Source: Planctomycetota bacterium
GTDB lineage: Bacteria; Planctomycetota; B15-G4
DNA: 63,180 nt
Direction: 5' to 3'
NCBI GenBank assembly: GCA_029259695.1
Contig: JAJDEQ010000165.1
Location: 1-63,180, forward strand
Below the pieces are notes generated by a model. That model saw nothing but the letters and a program-made list of their open reading frames with translations. It searched no databases and was not told the origin of the DNA. A program made the translations under genes and the position numbers. The stretch's first letter is position 1, and each line of letters starts with the position of its first letter. Shown here one piece after another: positions 1 through 7,980 of the stretch.

Positions 1-94
1 GGCGTCCCTTGCCGTTGCGGGCAGGAACCCTGACTCTAGCCCCTCTCGTCGGAATCGTCAGCCGGTCGTTGCATGACGTTCCTGCGAGTCTCCC

Positions 95-481
95 TCAGCG
101 CAGCAGGGGAGGCCGCATGGGCCAGGCGCTGATCGCCACGAGAACCAGCACCACGGTCGGCGACAGGCTGGCGACCAGGGGGTCGTGTCGCAGGTGCGTC
201 GCCACCGCTCCCAGCAGCACCCCGGTGAGCAGCAGGCCGCCGAAGAAGCAGGTGGCCGGGACCAGCAGGGCCAGGGCGCCCAGGATCTGGAGCACGGCGG
301 TCACCCGGCGGAACCAGTCGGGGTAGCCCCAGCGGGCGAAGTCGGCGGCCATCTGCTCGTCGCCGGCGAGGTTCTTCAGCGCGATGACCACGAAGAACGC
401 GGCCACGACGATGCGCAGCGCGATCAGGGCCACGGCGAAGGGGCGGCCGCTGCTCTCGGCGTGGAAGTCGGTCAGCATCAT
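95..481 (-). CDS. DoxX family membrane protein
   Basis: A 128-residue protein with about four hydrophobic segments, roughly residues 16-36, 56-80, 82-92 and 106-121. This is the size and hydropathy of the DoxX/DoxD-like family of inner-membrane proteins. The family is linked to redox or quinone chemistry, but no reaction can be assigned here. It is the last of five minus-strand genes. Its ATG overlaps the stop of the SDR gene by four bases, so it is probably translationally coupled and may supply membrane or redox support to that pathway. No clear terminator is visible in the 94 bases between its stop and the window edge. Family call is fairly secure; function is not. Confidence 0.75.
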   Translation of the reverse strand: MMLTDFHAESSGRPFAVALIALRIVVAAFFVVIALKNLAGDEQMAADFARWGYPDWFRRVTAVLQILGALALLVPATCFFGGLLLTGVLLGAVATHLRHDPLVASLSPTVVLVLVAISAWPMRPPLLR

Positions 482-1338
482 GCGTGCTGTTCCTGCGGCA
501 AGTCCGCGAGGGTCGGGAGACGAGCCGGGCGGGTGGCGCCCGCAGCTTCCACGGCGAAGGGCCGCGTCCTACGGTTCTGCTTGCGCAAGGCCCAGTCGAC
601 GAGGCGCGGCAGCAGACCGTTGAGTCTCACGAACAGCGGCTCGGCGGTGCCGAGGTAGCGCTCGCTGCGCTCGGCCGAGGTGGCTGCGACCACACGGCGC
701 GCGACGTCTTCCGGTGCATCCATGGGCATGCCCACGGCGGCGGCCATGCGGCCGAAACTTCCGGACAGCCCCGTGCGGGTGGCGCGCGGGGCCACGTAGG
801 TGACGCCCACGCCGGTGCCGTCCAGTTCGCGCCGCAGGGCCTCGGAGTAGCCCCGCAACGCGAACTTCGTGCTCGAGTAGCTCGCGAAGTAGGCGAAGGC
901 GATCGAGCCGAAGATCGAACCCACGTTGACGATGCGCCCGTGGCCGCGCTCCGACATGCGCGGGACGGCGGCGCGGCACAGCATGATCGGGGCCAGCACA
1001 TTGACGTCGAACATGCGACGCAGGCTGTCGGGGTCTTCGAACTCGACCGGTGTGAAGCTGAGCAGGCCCGCGTTGTTCACCAGCAGGTCGAGGCTGCCCA
1101 TGCAGGCCTCCGCCCAGGCGACGACCTCGCTGACGTCGTCCAGTTGCGAGAGATCCTGGACGCGTGTCCACGTCGTGGCTCCCGCCTGGCGCGTCTCGTC
1201 GGCCACGGTCTCCAAGCCGACCGCATCGCGATCGACCAGCGCGAGCTGGGCTCCGTGCGCCGCGAGTTCCAGGGCCACGCAGCGACCGATGCCGCTGGCC
1301 GCGCCGGTGACCAGGGCCGTCCTGTCCGTGAGGGTCAT
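478..1338 (-). CDS. SDR family NAD(P)-dependent oxidoreductase
   Basis: A classical short-chain dehydrogenase/reductase of 286 residues. The dinucleotide-binding motif TGAASGIG lies at residues 11-18, NNAG at 88-91, and the catalytic Ser141, Tyr154 and Lys158 (YSSTK) are all present. A basic C-terminal tail of about 40 residues follows the Rossmann fold. Its substrate is unknown. Its place in a tightly coupled operon, after the diiron protein and before DoxX, suggests that it oxidises or reduces a carbonyl or alcohol intermediate of the same pathway. The start overlaps the upstream stop by four bases (ATGA), which fixes the start codon well. Confidence 0.9.
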   Translation of the reverse strand: MTLTDRTALVTGAASGIGRCVALELAAHGAQLALVDRDAVGLETVADETRQAGATTWTRVQDLSQLDDVSEVVAWAEACMGSLDLLVNNAGLLSFTPVEFEDPDSLRRMFDVNVLAPIMLCRAAVPRMSERGHGRIVNVGSIFGSIAFAYFASYSSTKFALRGYSEALRRELDGTGVGVTYVAPRATRTGLSGSFGRMAAAVGMPMDAPEDVARRVVAATSAERSERYLGTAEPLFVRLNGLLPRLVDWALRKQNRRTRPFAVEAAGATRPARLPTLADLPQEQHA

Positions 1339-2048
1339 GCTGATTCCGTTCCGAAGATGAGTGTTCCGCGCTGGGCGTCGCTCGCCCCGCTCGTCCGGGC
1401 ACGTGCCGGCAGCGCGCGGAAGATGCCGCCGTAGAGATCGAAGAATGCGTGGGCGCTGTGCGTGATCCGTTGCTGGTCGCCCGGGTCGTCGATGCGATCC
1501 ATCAGCTCCTCGAAGAAGTCGACGTGGTCCAGGTCGAGATCACCGTGGGTCGTCAGGTAGGTGACGGCTTCTGCGGGCAGCTCGAGTCGCTCGCGCAGAC
1601 ATTCGGCGGCTCGCGTCGCGCCGCGCGCGCTGGTGCCCTCGAGTACGTGCACCATGCCGAAGAAGCCCAGGGGATCGCGCCGCGAGACCATGTCGTAGGC
1701 GTAGGCGACCATGACTTCGCACGGGCGCTCCGGCCCCTGGCGGCGGGCGGCCTCCGGGTCACCGCCGCAGGCGGCGATGTCGGCCAGGATCCACTGCTCG
1801 TGCCCGATCTCCTCCGTGATGTAGGTCGCCACGGCCTGGCGCAGCCACGCGTGTCGCTCCGGGAGTTCGGCGCCGACGCGCATGAGCAGCGGCACGGTGT
1901 GCTTGACGTGGTGGTAGGCCTGGGCGAGGAACGCCCGGTACTCGGTCAACGTCAACTCGCCGTCGAGTGCCGCGGACACGAAGGGGATGTGGAAGAGCTC
2001 CTCCTGTCGCGCGGATGTGGCGGCGCACAGCTTGGCGTAGAACGTCAT
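1335..2048 (-). CDS. Heme-oxygenase-like diiron (TenA/UndA-type) redox protein
   Basis: A 237-residue all-helical protein of the heme-oxygenase-like / TenA superfamily, annotated in databases as iron-containing redox enzyme. The expected HDO metal ligands can be read: Glu79-x3-His83 on one helix, Glu137 on the next, and His168, Asp172 and His175 on the last. Characterised relatives include UndA, which makes 1-undecene from lauric acid, and BesC. A related oxidative cleavage or oxygenation of an acyl or amino substrate is therefore possible, but that is inference. The ATG at 2048 overlaps the ligase stop by four bases. An open frame continues upstream, but only as antisense-type composition inside the ligase gene. 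Confidence 0.82.
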   Translation of the reverse strand: MTFYAKLCAATSARQEELFHIPFVSAALDGELTLTEYRAFLAQAYHHVKHTVPLLMRVGAELPERHAWLRQAVATYITEEIGHEQWILADIAACGGDPEAARRQGPERPCEVMVAYAYDMVSRRDPLGFFGMVHVLEGTSARGATRAAECLRERLELPAEAVTYLTTHGDLDLDHVDFFEELMDRIDDPGDQQRITHSAHAFFDLYGGIFRALPARARTSGASDAQRGTLIFGTESA

Positions 2049-3583
2049 GGGACGATGAGCTCCCGGGCGCGATGGGGGTGGAACAGTTCGGTGGCGTAGG
2101 CCTGTTCGAGGATGTCGCGCCGGGGCTCGCCGCTGGCCGTGAGCTCGCCGGTGCCGAGCCCGAACGGTCGGCGCGCGAGGGCCCAGGTCGCGATGCGCGC
2201 GTAGTCGGGCAGGCCCGCGTTGACGGCTTCGACCGCCGCAGCGACGCCGTTGCTGTCCTGCCCTGCAGGCTGGATGACGGCACCCAGGTGCGGATGACCA
2301 TGGCCCACGACCGCTGCGCGCGCGATGGAGGGCTGGGCCTGGAGCATCCGTTCGACCCACTCGGGTGACACGTTGCGTCCGTGGGCCGTCACGATCACGC
2401 GACACTTGCGCCCGTGCACGAAGAGGAAACCCTGCTCGTCGACGTGTCCCAGGTCGCCGGTGGCCAGCGTGGACGTCGCGGCGTGTTGCCGTCCGGGCTC
2501 GCTCGCCCCGCTGAGGCCGCCCACCAGGATCTCACCGTCTGGAGCGATCGAGACGTCGAGGTGGTCGAGGGGGCGCCCGACACTGCCCGCCCGGCAGGCA
2601 CCCGGGCGATTGAGCGACACGACCGAGGCGGCCTCCGTCAGGCCGTAGCCCTCGAACACGGGCAGCCCGCAGGCCCGCGCCCGCGCCAGCAGCGTGCCCG
2701 GCACCGGCGCACCGCCGACGCCCGCGAAGCGCAGGGCCGGCAGACGCAGCCCGGTGTGTTCGAGGTATTCGATCAGCGCCTGCAGGACGGCCGGCACGAA
2801 GATGGCGACCTGGGCCCGGTGCGAGGCCAGTGAGCGCGCCAGGGGAGCGGGGTCCACGGTGCTCGACCCGTTCAGGCCCACCTGGTCGAGTCGCGGGACG
2901 ACCAGCGCTCCACCGGCGAGCAGCGATCGGTACACGCCGCCCACGTTCTCCAGCAGCACGCACAGCGGCATGACGCACAGGTGCACGTCGCCTGGGCGTG
3001 CGTCGATGGCGCGCGCGATCGAGGCGGCCACCGTCAGGGGCAGCTGCGCGTCCAGGGCGATGCCGCGCGGGCTGCCCGTGGTCCCCGAGGTGAACGTCCG
3101 CTTGACGACTCCGGCGGGGACCGGGGCCGGGTGAGGTGCCTCCTCGTTGCGGGCCAGCAGGTGCAGGGAGCCGAGTCGGCCGCGAGGCGTCCAGTTCCCG
3201 GGCAACGCCGCGCTCAGCCGCTGCGGTTGGTCGGTGATCAACGCGGAGAGCCGGGCCTGCTCGGTGACGTGTGCCCGCTGTTCGTCGGTGAAGAATCCCG
3301 GCAGCGGCGTCAGCACGTGGCCGCCGCGCAGGCCGGCGAGATCCGCCAGCACCCAGTCGATGCCGTTGTCGGCCAGCAGGCCGAGGGCATGGCGACCGGG
3401 TCCGAGCGCGTCCTCCAGCTCGGCGACGCGTCGATCGATCGCGTCCATCAACTCGCCGTAGCGGAGCTTGCGGCCGGGAGAGTGCATCCCGGGCGAGAGG
3501 GCGATCCGGCGCGGTGCTTCGCGCGCCCGCCGGTTGATGGCCGACCAGAGCCCCGGGGCGGATGCGGTCTCGGGGGGCGTCAT
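2045..3583 (-). CDS. AMP-dependent synthetase/ligase (ANL superfamily), A10 lysine replaced
   Basis: A 512-residue ANL-fold enzyme. The phosphate-binding A3 loop (TSGTTGSPRG), the A5 motif (GYGLTEAAS) and the A7 aspartate (TGDLG) are present. These enzymes activate a carboxylate as an acyl-adenylate and usually pass it to CoA or a carrier protein. The A10 region near the C-terminus reads TASGEPRRD, so the position normally held by the catalytic lysine is Glu486. That could impair adenylation, or mark a subfamily with altered chemistry. The start at 3583 overlaps the upstream gene by four bases, and its stop overlaps the diiron gene in the same way. Substrate is unknown; a fatty acid is plausible from context. 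Confidence 0.88.
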   Translation of the reverse strand: MTPPETASAPGLWSAINRRAREAPRRIALSPGMHSPGRKLRYGELMDAIDRRVAELEDALGPGRHALGLLADNGIDWVLADLAGLRGGHVLTPLPGFFTDEQRAHVTEQARLSALITDQPQRLSAALPGNWTPRGRLGSLHLLARNEEAPHPAPVPAGVVKRTFTSGTTGSPRGIALDAQLPLTVAASIARAIDARPGDVHLCVMPLCVLLENVGGVYRSLLAGGALVVPRLDQVGLNGSSTVDPAPLARSLASHRAQVAIFVPAVLQALIEYLEHTGLRLPALRFAGVGGAPVPGTLLARARACGLPVFEGYGLTEAASVVSLNRPGACRAGSVGRPLDHLDVSIAPDGEILVGGLSGASEPGRQHAATSTLATGDLGHVDEQGFLFVHGRKCRVIVTAHGRNVSPEWVERMLQAQPSIARAAVVGHGHPHLGAVIQPAGQDSNGVAAAVEAVNAGLPDYARIATWALARRPFGLGTGELTASGEPRRDILEQAYATELFHPHRARELIVP

Positions 3584-4254
3584 GCCGCGTGGGGCCCTTG
3601 AAGTGAGGGCGGTGGCGACAGTTGGCGCGCGCGTTGCCACAGCGGCGCACACAGCGCGCTGAGGCCGGTGTCGGTCCGAGCGGCGCTCAACACGTCGGCC
3701 ACGCGCGCCGCCATCACGCGCGGATTCGTGGCGTAGTAGCTGCCCCAGGTGGCCAGGTCGCTGCCGACGCGGGTGCCCTGAGCCGGTGCCAGCTCGAGCA
3801 TCGGGATGCCCAGGCGGCGGAAACCGCGGCGCAGCGAACGGGTCGCCGTGAACAGCGCCCAGGGCACGCGCAGGCGTTCCAGGCGCGCCGCGAGCGTCGT
3901 CACCAGCCAGGTTCCCGAGGCGCCGCGGGACGCGGACAGGTTGCCGACCTCGGCCACGTCGCCGCGGGTGACGGGGGCACCGCGAGCGCGGGTCAACAGC
4001 CATTCGGCAGGCAGGTCCAGGTACTGCTCGAGGAACAGCGGCCCGCCCGCTCGTCCGAGCTGACAACCGACGACGCCCAGCAGCTCCCGGTTCGGGCCGG
4101 TGACTCCCAGCAACTCGGGGAGGAAGTGGGTGATGCGCGCAGCGTAGGCCCGCGCGTACGTGTCGGCGACGAAGGCCTGGAACTCCTCGCGCGTTCGGCT
4201 CGGCTCACGACACACGACAACGTCGCAAGGTGTGACTCGGGTGCGTGTCTGCAT
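3580..4254 (-). CDS. Thermostable hemolysin family protein (delta-VPH-like)
   Basis: A 224-residue protein resembling the thermostable hemolysin / delta-VPH family (Pfam T_hemolysin). Recognisable family patterns are the N-terminal YARAYAARITHFLPELL region, LFLEQYLD at 73-80, EVGNLSA at 102-108 and WGSYYATNPRVMA at 170-182. No signal peptide or membrane segment is visible, so a secreted lytic role is doubtful. The fold may be acyltransferase-like, but that is a recollection that needs a profile search. It is the first gene of the five-gene coupled operon and lies divergent from a two-component system. Coupling to a ligase, a diiron protein and an SDR argues for a biosynthetic enzyme rather than a toxin. 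Confidence 0.75.
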   Translation of the reverse strand: MQTRTRVTPCDVVVCREPSRTREEFQAFVADTYARAYAARITHFLPELLGVTGPNRELLGVVGCQLGRAGGPLFLEQYLDLPAEWLLTRARGAPVTRGDVAEVGNLSASRGASGTWLVTTLAARLERLRVPWALFTATRSLRRGFRRLGIPMLELAPAQGTRVGSDLATWGSYYATNPRVMAARVADVLSAARTDTGLSALCAPLWQRARQLSPPPSLQGPHAA

Positions 4255-4438
4255 CGCGGACTCCGTTCGGGCGAGTGGAACTATCGGCCGGGGCCATCCG
4301 GAGTTCCGCTGACATCCCCATGAACATCCGGTCATCTCGCACGCGCACACGACGCAGCGCGTAGATGACACAAGTGTCACGCCGCCGACCCGGCGAACGG
4401 GCGGTATCCTGGTTCGCTGGGTGTAGCCGGAGATCCTG
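4255..4438. promoter_or_regulatory. Divergent intergenic region between hemolysin-family operon and two-component system
   Basis: A 184-base gap between two diverging transcription units, so it must hold promoters for both. It is somewhat less GC-rich than its flanks around 4310-4380, where tgacacaagtgtcac lies; TGACAC and GTGTCA there form an inverted pair around an AA. That pair is a candidate operator, possibly for the adjacent OmpR-type regulator. No convincing -35/-10 pair was identified. Confidence 0.45.
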
Positions 4439-5107
4439 TTGAAGATCCTCATCGTCGACGACGATCCGAAGTACCGGGGCTTCGTGAGTCGGGGCCTGAG
4501 TGAGTCGGGGATGGTGTGCGAACTCGCGGAGAGCGGGGAGCGCGCGCTCGAGATGCTGCACAAGCAGTCGTTCGACCTCGTGCTGCTGGACGTGATGCTG
4601 CCCGGCATCCAGGGCTGGGACCTGCTCGAGTCGCTCCGCGCCGACGGGATCGACGTGCCGGTGATCTTCGTGACGGCACGGGATGCGATCGACGAACGCA
4701 TTCGCGGGTTGCACATGGGGGGCGACGACTACGTCGTCAAGCCGTTCGCGTTCGCCGAGCTCGTGGCGCGCATCCATGCCGTCCTGCGTCGCCGGCGCGA
4801 ACAGGCCACCCGTCGCATCGGTGATCTCGACATCGACTACGTGCGCGGCACGCTGTCCCGAGCGTCCGTCCCGATCGACCTCACGCGCACCGAGTTCTCG
4901 CTGTTGCGCTATCTCGTCGAGCAGGAGGGGCAGACGGCGACGCGGGCCGAGCTGCTCCAGTCGGTGTGGGGGCTCGACTTCGATCCCGGCTCGAACCTGG
5001 TGGACGTCCACATCCGCCGGTTGCGCAAGAAGCTCGACGAGCCCTTCGAGACGTCGCTCGTCCACACGGTGCGGGGTGCAGGCTACGTGCTCGCGGCACG
5101 CCCGTGA
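4439..5107 (+). CDS. OmpR/PhoB-family response regulator
   Basis: A 222-residue response regulator. The receiver domain (about 1-118) has the acidic pocket Asp7/Asp8, the phospho-acceptor Asp51 (LLLDVMLPG) and Lys101 (VVKPF). The C-terminal half is a winged-helix DNA-binding domain of the Trans_reg_C type, ending near VHTVRGAGYVL. The start is a TTG at 4439, preceded by a weak GGAG at about 4428-4431; no better in-frame start lies near. It overlaps the kinase gene by four bases (GTGA). Its divergent position suggests the hemolysin-family operon is a candidate target. Confidence 0.93.
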   Translation: MKILIVDDDPKYRGFVSRGLSESGMVCELAESGERALEMLHKQSFDLVLLDVMLPGIQGWDLLESLRADGIDVPVIFVTARDAIDERIRGLHMGGDDYVVKPFAFAELVARIHAVLRRRREQATRRIGDLDIDYVRGTLSRASVPIDLTRTEFSLLRYLVEQEGQTATRAELLQSVWGLDFDPGSNLVDVHIRRLRKKLDEPFETSLVHTVRGAGYVLAARP

Positions 5108-6549
5108 ACGCACGACCCGGGAGCGGCGTGTACCCCAACGCCCGGCCGGGCTGGTCCCTGACCCGTCGTCTCGCCCTGCGCTTCGCCGCCACCATGTGCG
5201 CGCTGGTCGCGCTCTATGCACTGTGGTCGTCGTACTACGTCTTCGACCGGACCCGCGCCGATCTGCGGGCGTTCATGGAGCACGAGACGGAGGAGCTGGC
5301 GGTCTACCTGCGACGCAGCGATGGTTCTGAGGAGAGCGCCATGGCTGCCGTGGCCGCCATCGCGGAGGTCAGCGAGGAGCCCGCGTGCGCGTTCAGGGTG
5401 CGCGCCGCGGACGGACGCCTGGTGGCCGAGGACGGGGCTCCGGAGCTGCTGGCGCTCGTGACCGAGCCGTTCGCCGCGGACGGACACTGGCGTCGCCATC
5501 TGTTCGACAAGCACATCGGGCTGGAGCGTCTGGAGCTGCCCGACGAGGGCCTGGTGATCGAACTGGTGGTGGACGCCGAGCCAGCGCTCGACGCCGTTCT
5601 GGGTTACCTGGTGTCGGCCCTGCTGGCGTTCCTGGTGGCGGCGCTGCTGGCCGGCCTCGGCGCCTGGTTCACTGCGTCGCGTGGCCTGCGCAGCCTGCGC
5701 GACGTGGTCGGTCAGGCGCGGTCCATCGACCCCATGACGGCCCACGAGACGATCCGGCTCGAAGGCGCTCCCGACGAAGTGCGCGAGTTGGGCACCGCGC
5801 TCAACGGCCTGCTGCGGAGGATCGACGGCGGGCTGGTGGACATGCGCACGTTCACGGCCAGCCTGGCCCACGAACTGCGCTCACCACTCCAGAACCTGAT
5901 CGGAGAGAGCGAGGTGGCGCTGCTCTCGGAGCGCTCGGTGGGCGAGTACAAGGGTCTGTTGCAGAGCAACCTCGACGACCTGCACGAACTCTCTGATGCG
6001 GTCGACAACCTGGTGGCCTTCTGCCGTCGCTCGGAACCGCCGGCCGTCGGTGCGCGCGCCGAGGTCTTCGATCTGGCCGAAGAGGCGCGACTGCGGCTGG
6101 GGCGGGAGTGCCGCACGGCCGAGCGCGAGGGGGTCGGCGTGCAGATCGAGGCCGAGGGCGACACGCGCATCCGGGCCGATCGGGAAGGCGTGTTGCGGCT
6201 GCTGCGCAATCTGGTGAGCAATGCCATCGGCTGGAGTCCGCGGGGGGGCCGTATCCGGGTGGCGATCATCGGTCGCGACGACCGCGTGCAGCTCATCGTC
6301 GAGGACGAGGGACCGGGAGTCGCGCCCGAACTGCGTCCGCACATCTTCGAGCCCTTCGTGAGCGGTGGCCAACCCGATCGTCGTGGCAGCTACGGACTGG
6401 GTCTGGCCATCTGCCGTTCGGTGGTCGACGAGCACGGCGGCACGCTCGCCTATCTGGAACGGGAGCCCCACGGTGCCCGCTTCGAGGTCACGCTCCCGCG
6501 CGAGGCCGCGCCGTCGTCGGGACCGGTGGTGGCCGTCGCCGGGGCCTGA
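5104..6549 (+). CDS. HAMP-containing sensor histidine kinase
   Basis: A 481-residue membrane sensor kinase. A first transmembrane segment lies near residues 25-46, a periplasmic sensor of about 110 residues follows, and the second segment lies near 163-188. Then come a HAMP linker, a HisKA domain with phospho-acceptor His256 (LAHELRSPL) and a HATPase_c domain with N (NLVSNAIGWS), G1 (EDEGPGV) and G2 (GSYGLGLAI) boxes. The GTG start overlaps the regulator stop (GTGA). The signal is unknown; nothing in the periplasmic part resembles a named sensor domain. It partners the regulator immediately upstream. Confidence 0.92.
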   Translation: MNARPGSGVYPNARPGWSLTRRLALRFAATMCALVALYALWSSYYVFDRTRADLRAFMEHETEELAVYLRRSDGSEESAMAAVAAIAEVSEEPACAFRVRAADGRLVAEDGAPELLALVTEPFAADGHWRRHLFDKHIGLERLELPDEGLVIELVVDAEPALDAVLGYLVSALLAFLVAALLAGLGAWFTASRGLRSLRDVVGQARSIDPMTAHETIRLEGAPDEVRELGTALNGLLRRIDGGLVDMRTFTASLAHELRSPLQNLIGESEVALLSERSVGEYKGLLQSNLDDLHELSDAVDNLVAFCRRSEPPAVGARAEVFDLAEEARLRLGRECRTAEREGVGVQIEAEGDTRIRADREGVLRLLRNLVSNAIGWSPRGGRIRVAIIGRDDRVQLIVEDEGPGVAPELRPHIFEPFVSGGQPDRRGSYGLGLAICRSVVDEHGGTLAYLEREPHGARFEVTLPREAAPSSGPVVAVAGA

Positions 6550-6566
6550 CGGCGCCCGTCGGGTGC

Positions 6567-7226
6567 TCAGTCCCGCGCACGCGGTGTGTCGCGCAGCGCT
6601 TCGGGCATGTCGGTCGGGGGCAGTGACAGCAGGCGGCCGCTGCCGTCCGGGAGCCAGACCGTCTCCAGCACGGTGTGGTAGCTCACGAAGCGCTGCAGCG
6701 AATCGACCGCCGACCAGCCCAGCAGGCGGCGCATGATCACGCGGATCACGTGTCCGTGCGTCACGACGACGAGGCGCTCGCCCGGTGACGCCGAGACGAT
6801 CTGGTCGACGGCGCCCCAGACGCGCGCGGCCAGTTCGGACTCCCGCTCGCCTCCGGGCGCGTTGCCTGCCTCGGGGTCGCCCAGGTAGCGCGCCACGGCG
6901 CCCGGCGAGTCGGTCTCCACGGCGTCGCGTGTCCGGTGCGTCCAGTCCCCGCGGTCCAGTTCGCGGAAGGCCTCGAGCACGGTCAGCTCGCAGCCTGCCC
7001 GGCGCGCCAGCTCCTCGGCCAGGATCCGTGCGCGCGACAGCGGGCTCGTGTGCACGTGATCGGGCGGGTCCAGGGCGAGTTCCGCCGCGAGCACGAGGCT
7101 GGCGGCCAGCCCGTGCTCGGACAGGTCGGCTTCGGCACCGCCGTAGAAGGTGCCCTTGTGCTTGTCGGCCACTTCGCCGTGGCGCACGAAGCGCACGTGG
7201 GTCGTCACGGGTCGGTCTGGGCTCAT
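6567..7226 (-). CDS. Histidine phosphatase family protein (phosphoglycerate mutase-like)
   Basis: A 219-residue histidine phosphatase. The catalytic RHG triplet is at residues 15-17 and the second catalytic histidine is in VVTHGHVIR. The acidic residue before DWTH (RELDRGDW) fits the general-acid region. The family removes phosphate from small sugars or cofactors such as alpha-ribazole phosphate; the substrate here cannot be told. It is convergent with the kinase gene 17 bases away. The ATG at 7226 is chosen because the frame upstream runs into the hairpin behind the peroxiredoxin gene. Confidence 0.87.
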   Translation of the reverse strand: MSPDRPVTTHVRFVRHGEVADKHKGTFYGGAEADLSEHGLAASLVLAAELALDPPDHVHTSPLSRARILAEELARRAGCELTVLEAFRELDRGDWTHRTRDAVETDSPGAVARYLGDPEAGNAPGGERESELAARVWGAVDQIVSASPGERLVVVTHGHVIRVIMRRLLGWSAVDSLQRFVSYHTVLETVWLPDGSGRLLSLPPTDMPEALRDTPRARD

Positions 7227-7260
7227 GTCCTGTCGCCGTGTTCCCGGGGCGCCGAACGAC

Positions 7261-7300
7261 ACGGGCGGCGGTCGTGGCTCGAGACCCGACCGCCGCCCGT
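7261..7300 (-). terminator. Hairpin terminator behind peroxiredoxin
   Basis: A perfect 14-base-pair inverted repeat, 7261-7274 against 7287-7300, with a 12-base loop. It sits 32 bases past the peroxiredoxin stop on the minus strand. The stem is very GC-rich and is followed on that strand by GTCGTTCG rather than a clean T run, so termination may rely on stem strength. Confidence 0.7.
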
Positions 7301-7332
7301 GGGACAACCTGTTCGCCGCGTGGGCGGGTCGT

Positions 7333-7980
7333 TCAGATCTGCGCCGCGTGGTCGGCGAGGTAGCTGGCCACGCCTTCCTGGTTGGGCTTCATGCCGGCCT
7401 TGCCTTCGGCCCAGTTGGCCGGGCAGACCTCGCCGTGCTCGTTGTGGAAGGCGAGCGCGTCGATCATGCGCAGCATCTCGTCGATGTTGCGGCCGAGCGG
7501 CAGGTCGTTGACCACCTGGTGGCGCACGACACCCTTCTCGTCGATCAGGAACGAGCCGCGCAGGGCGACGGCGCCGCCCAGCATGCTCACCGACTCACCT
7601 TCGTCGTCGACGGCGACCTTGTTGCCCAGCAGCACGTCGTAGTTCGCGGCGATCTGCTTGGTCAGGTCGGCCACCAGCGGGAAGGCGAGCTTGCCGATGC
7701 CGCCGTGCTCCGGCTTGGTGTCGCTCCAGGCCTTGTGGGTGAAGTGGCTGTCGACCGAGATGCCGATGACCTGGGTGTTGCGCTTCGCGAACTCGCCGTT
7801 GCGGTTGTTGAAGGCGAGGATCTCGGAGGGGCACACGAAGGTGAAGTCGAGCGGGTAGAAGAACAGCACCACGTTCTTGCCGCGGTAGTCGGACAGCTTG
7901 AAGTCGTCCTTGAACGAGCCGTCCGGCATGAGTGCGGTGGCGGTGAAGTCCGGGGCCTCCTTGGTGACGAGAACGGCCAT
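7333..7980 (-). CDS. Typical 2-Cys peroxiredoxin (AhpC/Prx1-type)
   Basis: A 215-residue thiol peroxidase. The peroxidatic Cys50 lies in FTFVCPSE and the resolving Cys186 in GEVCPANW, both intact, so it should reduce hydrogen peroxide and organic peroxides as a typical 2-Cys enzyme. The extended C-terminus with a tail after the resolving Cys resembles the Prx1/AhpC group. A good AGGAG ribosome site lies a few bases before the ATG. No reductase (AhpF or thioredoxin) is next to it. It appears monocistronic, closed by a strong hairpin. Confidence 0.95.
   Translation of the reverse strand: MAVLVTKEAPDFTATALMPDGSFKDDFKLSDYRGKNVVLFFYPLDFTFVCPSEILAFNNRNGEFAKRNTQVIGISVDSHFTHKAWSDTKPEHGGIGKLAFPLVADLTKQIAANYDVLLGNKVAVDDEGESVSMLGGAVALRGSFLIDEKGVVRHQVVNDLPLGRNIDEMLRMIDALAFHNEHGEVCPANWAEGKAGMKPNQEGVASYLADHAAQI

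Noticed and set aside
3580..4254. Reading the hemolysin-family gene as a secreted toxin
   Set aside because: There is no signal peptide or export gene, and it is coupled to metabolic enzymes. The family name reflects historical annotation.
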